This document shows positions 7,564 through 15,800 of a stretch of DNA of 64,000 nt, in pieces. The translations under genes and the position numbers were made by a program. Source of the DNA: G965216255 sp965216255 (GTDB taxonomy: Bacteria; Bacteroidota; Rhodothermia; Rhodothermales; Bin80); the NCBI GenBank assembly GCA_965216255.1, contig OZ244148.1, positions 4,402,001 through 4,466,000 of the forward strand, read 5' to 3'. The notes below the pieces were generated by a model. The model worked only from the letters and a program-made list of their open reading frames with translations. It did no database searches and had not been told where the DNA came from. The stretch's first letter is position 1, and each line of letters begins with the position of its first letter.

Positions 7564-7598
7564 TGTGCGGGGGCCCCGGGGAAACCCGGGGCCTACCG

Positions 7599-7760
7599 GT
7601 GTGCCAGGCATGATCAACAGCTTGGAGGTGCAAGTCCTCTATCCAGCCAGATGGCGGCGAAGGATTAGCGAAGCGCAAGGGCGTCGTCGTGAGGCGGGGT
7701 CTGAAGGAAGCGTGGAGCAAACCTGCGACCCGATGAACAAGAACCGAATACGAGGCCTAC
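7599..7760 (+). mobile_element. 5' fragment of a third group II intron
   Basis: GTGTGCCAGGCATGATC at 7599 followed by TTGGAGGTGCAAGTCCTCTAT repeats the 5' pattern of the outer intron. The run GAACAAGAACCGAATACGAGG near 7735-7755 is typical of domain I. No domain V or VI follows: by about 7760 the sequence is coding for a DNA methylase C-terminus. It begins 1-2 nt after the 3' end of the outer intron, so the two are in tandem. Confidence 0.6.
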
Positions 7761-8123
7761 CCGATCGGAGCACTGCTGAATAGTGCTATCAGCCTATTCT
7801 ATATAGAAGGCATAGGCTTCGGCCGAGGAGAAGGTGCGCTTGACCTAAGTGCAACTCGGATCAAGACGGCCATGCATGTCTTGAATCCAAGGCATCTTGA
7901 TAGCGATCACGCTTGCGCGATTAAAGAAGCATTCCGGCCTCTCTTGACTAGAGATATAATGCGTGTAATCGACGAGTGTGAGCAGGATGACAGACAGCGT
8001 TTTGACGATACTGTCATTGGGGCATTCGGTTTGTCCGTATCTAGGGAGTATGTTTACGAGAGCCTCTCACAGCTCATCGCAATTCGCATGACAGCTACGG
8101 AGGTCCATAAGAACATCGCCTGA
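7761..8123 (+). pseudogene. C-terminal remnant of an N-6 DNA methylase (type IIG/R-M like)
   Basis: The frame open from about 7761 reads ALLNSAISLFYIEG, then GEGALDLSATRIKTAMHVLNP, then RFDDTVIGAFGLSVSREYVYE and ends at 8123. This order (ALLNS, GxGALDL, VLNP, DxxVIxAFGL) is typical of the last 120 residues of large restriction-modification DNA methylases. The in-frame ATG at 7872 is internal, not a start. The rest of the gene is missing; the upstream side is group II intron sequence. The SAM-binding and NPPY motifs are absent. Confidence 0.6.
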
Positions 8124-8302
8124 TGGTGGGCCAGGCATGTCGATACCATACAGACCCCGTAAAATGCAGCCGGGCTGGGCTATGGCACCTAGAAGGCCGC
8201 GAGAGCGGCGTATGACGGCCGGCGGGGAGCGCATATCAGCGCCATAAACCTCGCCTGGGGCACAATCCCGCGATTACGACGGTCGGCCGAACGTTCTAGA
8301 CA
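8124..8302. other. Non-coding flank of motif copy A
   Basis: No gene seen. The stretch GGGGAGCGCATATCAGCGCC near 8226-8245 resembles GGGGCGCATATTGGCGCC near 22348-22365, at a similar distance ahead of the ~70-bp motif. Homology around the motif therefore extends upstream in copies A and B. Confidence 0.5.
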
Positions 8303-8374
8303 CAACCCCAAAATCCCTCCAAAATCCCCCTCGCTCCAGCTCTTTTGATCCATTTATTAATTACCATTAACGGA
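8303..8374 (+). repeat. Recurrent ~70-bp motif, copy A
   Basis: Pattern: CCC-AAAATCCCTCCAAAA, a pyrimidine-rich middle, TTTTGATCCATTTATTAATTA, then AACGGAT. The same ordered blocks occur at 22428, 24341 and 26700. A tyrosine-recombinase remnant begins just downstream (8380). Confidence 0.7.
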
Positions 8375-8391
8375 TATGTATGCCCAGTCCA

Positions 8392-8865
8392 CGCGCGGCC
8401 CGCCAGGCGGCCCCGATCGCGGAACCCGTCATTGCCACCATCGAGGGGCGCGGCGGCTGTGTGGGCGGACGTCAGCGTAGAGCCCGACGTCAGCGGCCGG
8501 CTAAGACTTGCCATGCCCACCAAGACCGACCAGGAGGCACGGGAGCCATACGTAGCCTACCTCACGCGTGCCACCATGCAGGCGCGCACACATCTCTGGA
8601 CGCCCTGTCACACCCTCTAAATGCCGCTCTTCGGGCTGTGCGGAAGGCAGATATCCCAGAGAATACGGGCTGCCGCCTGCGCGGCCGGGCTCATAGACAA
8701 GTATTCCGGGCACAGCGGGCGCACGGGGTGCGCCCAACAGCCTGGCGGAGCGTTTCTCGTGGAGCTGCAGCAGGCCGGGCGTGGGACATCACCCTCCATG
8801 CCTGTCTCCTACGTTCGCAGCGCCAGGGCACTGGCATGGGGCCGTGGCAAGACTGCTGGAAGCAC
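8392..8865 (+). pseudogene. Tyrosine recombinase (integrase) remnant
   Basis: Scattered frames keep integrase pieces in the right order. Near 8395-8450 SPRAARQAAPIAEPVIATIEG resembles the linker before the catalytic domain. Near 8660-8860 IRAAACAAGL, DKYSGHSGRTGCAQ, LVELQQAGRGTSPSMPVSYVRSAR is the C-terminal catalytic part, with the HxxR box (HSGR), a degenerate GRW box (GRG) and the Tyr candidate (SYV). Several frameshifts separate them, so it is dead. It belongs to the same family as the remnants at 26829 and 27291. Confidence 0.6.
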
Positions 8866-8869
8866 GTAC

Positions 8870-9414
8870 TCAGTAGTCGAAATCCAAGCGGCTTTTTTTA
8901 CTCGGCTCCTGTTTTGTGAGAGCCTCCACAGCATCATGCCCCTTAATGGTGAGACGGTACGTCGATTGCCCCGCAGATTCTATCAGGCCTTCTTGAACGA
9001 GTGCTTTAGCCATAACGGACAGATCATTGGGACTATTCTTTTCGGTATAGGTGGCCGCAAAGAATCTGGGTTCAAGGATATAGATCTGATCCCCCAGATT
9101 CTCCAGCTCCTGCGCCATTTCCAGTAACAACATGTTGATGCGTTCACGAAATCCAGGAAGATCCTGGCCTTTAATCCAATCTACAACGTCTGTGCGGATC
9201 GGGGGAGCAGGGTCAACTCTATTCCTATAGAATATCCAGCTGGACATTTTCGTCCTCTCTTCCCGGGACAGCTTCCTCACAGCACCCCAGACACTGCGGG
9301 CTATCTTGTATGGCCCGCAGTGTTTACACGAAAGGCAGTCTCTGTCATAACCCGGATGTCAGGTAACAGTCTCGATTCTGACCCACAGATCTGGCAGCTT
9401 ATCACATTACTCAT
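8870..9414 (-). pseudogene. Zinc-ribbon / winged-helix protein, frameshifted
   Basis: Read from an ATG at 9414: MSNVISCQICGSESRLLPDIR, then a one-base frame change near 9350, then GYDRDCLSCKHCGPYKIARSVWGAVRKLSREER, after which the frame is open to 8870. Together these give a CxxC...CxxCxxC zinc ribbon followed by a helical region and a C-terminal winged-helix-like end (MAKALVQEGLIES, YRLTIKGHDAVEAL). The intact frame would be about 180 residues. The preceding DUF4145 gene ends 16 nt upstream, so the two were an operon. I do not recognise a named family. Confidence 0.6.
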
Positions 9415-9430
9415 ATTCGTATACGACGGG

Positions 9431-9880
9431 TTAATCTTCCATACCTGTGCAGGATCCTTGCTTCCCATCTCGCCGATCAATTGCCTCGCGGCTGTTCTTA
9501 GGAAGTTTGTTATACGATTCCTCAAGCTGCCGCGGCCGAGTTATCATTTCGTTGGCGATCAGATTTGCAAGGTCGAAAAGCGTCGAGGCAGTCACTGTAT
9601 CGTCCTTTAGGTCAAATTCGCCTGGATGTACCGCGTTGTTGCCAATGACCCGGACTATATCCAGTGCTTGCTGTACTTCTTTACCCAAACCCTTTGCGAC
9701 CAACGCACCAATATTCTCGTTTAAACTCTTTCCTGGGTCGCCAAGGTGCGCACACAGTTTCTGAATACACAGGCGAAGCAAAGCAGCACCACCACTTGGT
9801 GAGCGACCGAGGATAGCCGCTGCCTCATCAAAATCCCTTTTTACGTCCTCTGTTCTTAGCCTGGTATGGATGGTCACCAC
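9431..9880 (-). CDS. DUF4145 domain protein, 5'-truncated
   Basis: 149 residues containing a near-complete DUF4145 core: DVKRDFDEAAAILGRSPSGGAALLRLCIQKLC, IGALVAKGLGKEVQQALDIVRVIGNNAVHPG, NLIANEMITRP, LPKNSREAIDRRDGK. Full-length relatives usually carry about 100 more N-terminal residues, often with a zinc ribbon; these are missing. The GTG at 9880 lies inside the last codons of the giant autotransporter gene (ends 9874), so the truncation coincides with that gene's arrival. Function is unknown; relatives occur near restriction and other defence genes. Confidence 0.65.
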   Translation of the reverse strand: MVTIHTRLRTEDVKRDFDEAAAILGRSPSGGAALLRLCIQKLCAHLGDPGKSLNENIGALVAKGLGKEVQQALDIVRVIGNNAVHPGEFDLKDDTVTASTLFDLANLIANEMITRPRQLEESYNKLPKNSREAIDRRDGKQGSCTGMED

Positions 9881-12800
9881 TGTATCGCTGCCCGTGCGGT
9901 CACTCCGTAGGCGACGGGTTGCCAGGAATTGATGGTTTCCCGTGCCGTTCCGGATGCGGAGAGCGCCAGTCCGTTGTGCATTCTCACTTCGTAGCCTAGT
10001 CGATAGTCCCGGCCGCTGTTGCGCAGAGCCACGGCCAGGACCGGCCTTGCCATGCCCGTTTCATTCGCTAGCAGGGTGCCGTAGCCAAAGAGCACCTCAA
10101 TGCGCTTCTGGCCGGGCGGGCTGATCGCCGCGTCCACGACCGAATCGTGGCGCCAGAGCGCCTGCATGCCGCCGGACTGTGCGTGACCCCATACCGGGCG
10201 TATCTCGGCGGTAGGCCCGAGTCCTTGCGGCTCGCCGTAGCGCAGCGCCGCCGCCACGCCCCACTCCGCAAGCCCGCCATTGGCATGCTTCATTAGACCG
10301 CGCGAACTCACTTCCGCCCGCAATCTGCTTCCCGGACGCGCCAGGCGCAGACCGCCTCCCGTTTCGAGCCCCAGCCCCGTCTCCGCGTCCCCGCCGTCCC
10401 GACGAAGAGCGGCCTCCAGATACGGATGTATTGATCTGCTCAGTACGACGCTGCCTTCCAGCCCTGCCCGCAGGCGGCTGACGCTGACGTTTGCCCTTTT
10501 CTTTGCCTCAGCGCGCGCAAACAAGGCATCCGCCTTGTACGAGAGCCTCCCCCTGGTGCTGCTTGCCAGCGTTCCCGTGGCTCCCGCCGCCACTAGGCGT
10601 GAGCCAAGGTCCGCCTGCACGTGCTCTGCGCCTTCGACCTCCACCGAGCCGCGCCCCAGGCCCGCCAGCGCCCAGATGTTGGTTGACTGCAGACGGTAGC
10701 TCACATACGGATAGGCACCCGTGAGCATTGAGCCCGTTTCCCCTTCTGCCGCATACGCCGCGAACGTTCCTGCAGCCTGGCTGTGCGAGAGCATCAGCCC
10801 CGCCATGAGGCCGCTCTTCCACCGGTAGTCCGCGCCTACAGCCGCTGTCGTGACATCTGCGCTTAGTGACAGCGCGCCCTCTTTGCCACTCAGCCGTGTG
10901 AACGCCCCGCGGCCCCACACGCTGTAGGCTCCGGTGCGGGCGGCCAGCCCACAGCCCGAGAGCAGCTCGCCCGCCGACGGATTCCAGTTCGGGTTCGCGT
11001 ACCGCAACGCCTGCAGGCTCTCTCCGGCCACGGGGGCGCACGCGGGATCAATGTCTAGCCACTGCAATCGCTCTGCCATCGCCTCCACCACATGCCCCGC
11101 TGCCGTGCGCGCAAACCGTGCGAGGTACGCCTTGAGCACGCCCTCCTCAACGGACTCTTCCTCCACAATGGTCGCTGTGGCGACGGCATCCTCCAACATC
11201 GCGTTCGAGGCCGATTCCAGTGCGAGCGAAAACGTCTCCTTCCGCCAGTCTCTCTCGTCTCGTAGCAATCTTACGTGCACTTCTTCCTCCATGTCTCCCG
11301 GCGCAAACGCGAGCGTGCCGGACGCCATTACATAGTCCGCTCCCGCCTGGGCCGTGCCGTCGAAGGTTCGGTATGTGGCCGTAACCAGGCGAGCGCTCGG
11401 CACGGAGAGGCTTACCGTAAAGATTGCCTCGCCCCCGCTGGCGGTAATGTCGTCAATCCGCAGCAGCGGCACCCCGTCATTGTCTACGATCGTGCCGGTG
11501 CCCGCTGCCCGCGCAATAGCCGCGTTCGTCGGCCGCGAGAGCGTCACCCGGAAGGTTTCCTCCGCCTCCTCGTCCAGTTCGTCGTCCAGCACACTAATTG
11601 ACAGCACGCCCTTCGTGCTTCCGCGTTCGAAGGCCACGATCCCGCGCGAAGCCGTGTAGTCCAGGCCCGCTTCCGCCTCAATATCCGAGCTCTCGAAGCG
11701 GACGCTCACCACGCGCGAGCTGGCCCGGCTCAGCCGCACCGGTAGATGCAGAATGCGCGCATCCTCCATTGCCTGGGCGTCATGAATGCTGATCGTTACC
11801 GGCTCGTCATTGTCCGTGATGGTGCCCCGGCCCGTGCCATCTGTAATCTCGGCGTTTTCCGCTCCGCTCAGCTTAACCAGGAATGTCTCGTCTTCCTCGG
11901 CCAGATCGTCCGACAGAATCAGCACCGTGATCGTGCCTGCAGTCTCCCCGGGCGCGATGCGCAGCGTGCCCGTTGCGCCCTCGTAGTCCGCGCCCATGGT
12001 CGCCGTCTCGTCCTCGGTGGCATACGCCACGCTCACCGCCGCCGCGCTCGGCCCGCTCAGCGTCACCGAGAAGACCGCACTGCCTGCGTCTTCGGCCACC
12101 GCTACATCGTCTATGTTAAGAGACGGCTCCGCGTCGTTGTCCAGGATCGTGCCGGTGCCCGTGGCCAAACGCAGGCTCGCATTCTGCGCGCCGCTCAGCG
12201 AAAGCGAAAATGTCTCGTCTCCCTCTCTTACGTCGTCCTCAAAAATGGGCACCGTGATCATGCCTGCAGTTTCCCCAGGCGCGATGTGCAGGGTGCCCGT
12301 TGCGCTCTCGTAGTCCGCCCCCGCCGTGGCCGTGCCGTCCGTGGTCGCATACATGGCCGTAACCTCGAAAGAACCAGGGTTACTTAGCGTGACGGCAAAC
12401 GCCGCGCTGCCGTCCCCTTCGCCCACCCGCACACTGCTTACCACGTTCAGCACAGGTTGGCCGTCGTCATCGACGATCGTGCCCGTCGCCTCCGGCAAAG
12501 CATACTCCGCATTCTCTGCTTTGCTCAGCGATACAGTGAATGTCTCGTTGGGCTCGTCCAAATCGTCATCCAAAAGGTCCACCGCTATCGTTTTCTGCGT
12601 CTCTCCGGGCTCGAATCTCAGACGGCCCGCCGCGCGGACGTAGTCCACGCCCTGCGTAGCCGAAGCCTGCTGCGTCTCGTAGGCCGTGCTCACCGCGAGC
12701 GAACTCGAAGCATCCAGACTGATCACAAACAACATCTGTCCGGCATCCTCATTCGCCCGCGCATTCGCTATTCGGAGGTTAAGCAGGTCATTGTCCACGA

Positions 12801-15800
12801 TCGTGCCGGTGCCCTGGGCATCGGCAATCTCCGCATTCTGCGCGCCGCTTAGCACAAGCGCAAATGCCTCGGTACCCTCCCGCTCCGCGTCGTCCAAAAT
12901 GGGCACCCCAATGGTTCCGCCCTGCACACCCGGCACAATTTCCAGCGTGCCCGTTCTTTCTTCGTAGTCCGCAGCTGCCGTCGCAGCGCCGTCGATTGTG
13001 GCGTAATTCACCCTGACAGTTTGCGCCGGATTCGCCCGGTCCAGCGACACCGTAAACCGGGCCTCGCCATCGGCCTCGCCAACCACCACGTTATCTACGC
13101 TCAGACGATACACATCGTTGTCCCGGATCGTGCCCTCACCCGTTGCTTCGCCTAGTTCCGCGCCCGTAGGATTGCTCAAATTGAGCGTAAAAGTCTCGTC
13201 GCCTTCGACAAGAGCGTCTTCGATCACGTTTACCTCCACTTGACCGCTTATCTGTCCCGGAGGAATCACGAGTGCCCCGGAGGCCGGATGGAAATCCTGT
13301 CCTGTCGTCGCCGAGCCGTCGAGGCTCGCATACTGCACCCTGACCGAACGAATGGACGGCACATTCAGGCTCACCGTGAACTTGGCCTGCGCGTCATCCT
13401 CATTCGCTACAACGTCATCTATGGACAAAACCGGCAAGTCGTCGTCATTAATCGTCACCGTCGCCGCGCCGCGCGATATTTCCGCACCCGCCGGACTTGT
13501 GAGCGTAACGGTAAAGGTCTCGGCCGCCTCCACAGTGAGATCATTCAGAATGGTCACTTCAATGCGCGCTTCCGTATCCTTCGCCGGTATCGTGAGCGTG
13601 CCGCTCTGTACTGTGTAGTCTTCGCCAACGGTTGCTGTGCCGTCCGAGGTCGCATACTGCACGGTAACCGCCTCATCCGAGGCCGGGCTCAGCGTCACAT
13701 GCACACGCACCGCGCCCGCACTCTCCTGCGTCGTCAAGTCCGATATGGTAAGCGCCGCCGCCCCATCATCGTCCAAGATCGTCACCCCGGACGTGCTGCG
13801 TACAATCTCCGCGTTCCCCGACGCATTGCTGAGGCGCACCACAAAAGTCTCGCTCGCCTCGTCCACTGCATCATTCAGCACCGTCACATTGATAGTCTGC
13901 TCCGTCGCGCCGGGCGCGAAGGTGACAACGCCGCTGTCTGCCTCGTAGTCCGTGGCCGCAGTCGCCGTACCGTCTGCCGTTGCCCAGTCCACGGTCACGG
14001 CCGTGCTCCGGGCAGGACTAAGTCGCACCCTGACCTCGGACGTGCCTGCGTCCTCCAGTACCGTCGCGTCCGCTATCGCAAGATCCGAACGCGTGTCATT
14101 GTCCAGGATCGTCACTGTGGCCGCTTCCGCTGCTATATTCGCGTTCTGCGCTCCGCTCAGCCGCACCTGGAACGCCTCATCCCCTTCGATCAGATCATCT
14201 TCCAGAATCGCAATCCGGACGCTCTCCTGCGTGTCGCCGGGTGCGAAGACCAACTCCGATGTGCTTGCCGTGTAGTCAGCTCCCGCCGCCGCCGTGCCGT
14301 CCTCCGTGGCAATATGCACCCGGACCTCCGCCTCGCGTGCCGAGGTCAGGCGCACGAATACAACGGCTTCGCCTACATGCTCAGACACCGACGCCCCGCT
14401 TACCTCCAGCGTCGGTGCATCGTCATCGTCAATGATCGTCGCCGTGCCGACCGCCTGCTCCAGTCCCGCCGCCGAGGCATCGCTCAGCACGATGCGAAAT
14501 GTCTCGTCTGCCTCGTCGAAGCTGTCATCTGCAATGGCCACTGCAATCGGCTGCTGCGTCATGCCCGGCGCAAACGTCACCGTACCGCGCGTCTCCGAAT
14601 AGTCCGACCCCGCCCGCGCCGTGCCGTCTTCCGTCGCGTAGTCAACGGCCACGTCCCATGGGCTCGCCGATGTCATCGTTACTGTGAAGCTTGCGTTGCC
14701 CTCGGCCTCGCCCACTCTCACGTCAGCGTCTATGCTCACGCCAGGCTCGTTGTCCAGTATCGTGCCGGTCGCCTCTGCGTCGTACAGGGAAGCTCCCGCA
14801 GGAGCGCTCAGCCGCACCGTGAACGTCTCATTGTCCTCGTCTTCCGCGTCATCTGTAATGGGTACGCGTATCTCTTTCGATACGGCTCCCGCTGCCAGAG
14901 TCAGCGTGCCGCGTGATTCGATATAGTCCGAGCCGGCCTCCGCCGTGCCGTCCGACGTAGCATAGTGTACGGTCACATCGCTTGCCTGCGGCTCGCTCAG
15001 CCTCACCTGAAAGACCGCCGCTGCTGCGCTCTCGCTCACACGGGCATCCGCAATTTGCAGCGTGGCCGCCACGCCATTGTCGATCACCTTCACCGCGACC
15101 GTGGTGGTAATGTCGACATAGTCGCCTCCGTTTGCCGTCAACGTAAGCGTTGCGTTGTCATCTACCGCATCATCGTCTTCTGCCGCCTTGAGCGTCACCG
15201 TCTGGTCCTCGTCCCAGTTGTCTGTCGTAAACGTCAGACTTGTTGGAGACGGAGTCACGTCCGTGCCCACGTGTCCGGTGATCGCTACCATCACATTTGC
15301 CGCCGGCTCGCTTGCCAAGTGAACCTCGAAGCTCTTTCCAATGGCGTCTCCCTCGGCTATCTCCAGTTCTGTCGGTTCCACCACCAGGTCCGGTGTGTCG
15401 TCGTCGTCCACCGTCACAGTGACCGTGGCCGTAACATCCACGTAGTCGCCTCCGTTTGCCGTCAACCTCAGCGTTGCCTTGTCATTTACCGCGTCATCGT
15501 CTTCTGCCGCCTTGAGCGTCACCGTCTGGTCCTCGTCCCAGTTGTCTGTCGTAAACGTCAGACTTGTCGGAGACGGAGTCACGTCCGTGCCCGCGTGTCC
15601 GGTGATCGCCACCGTCACGTTTGCCGTCGGCTCGCTCGCCAGCTGAACTTCGAAACTCTTCCCATTGGCGTCTCCCTCGGCTATCTCCAGTTCTGTCGGT
15701 TCCACCACCAGGTCCGGTGTGTCGTCATCGTCCACCGTCACAGTGACCGTGGCCGTAACATCCACGTAGTCGCCTCCGTTTGCCGTCAGCCTCAGCATCT

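Larger units (their letters stand above)
6056..7597 (+). mobile_element. Outer ORF-less group II intron, carrying an inner intron
   Basis: The 5' end GTGCGCCAGGC at 6056 fits the group II consensus GTGYG and continues with the domain I pattern GGGGTGGAAGTCCTCTAT. The 3' portion holds a domain V-like hairpin (7532-7563) and a GC-rich domain VI-like hairpin with a GAAA loop ending CCTAC(C) at 7596-7597. No reverse transcriptase frame (no YADD-type motif) exists in any frame. If the inner intron 6549-7426 is removed, about 660 nt remain, a normal size for an ORF-less group II RNA. The 5' exon is IS66 copy 2. Confidence 0.65.
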
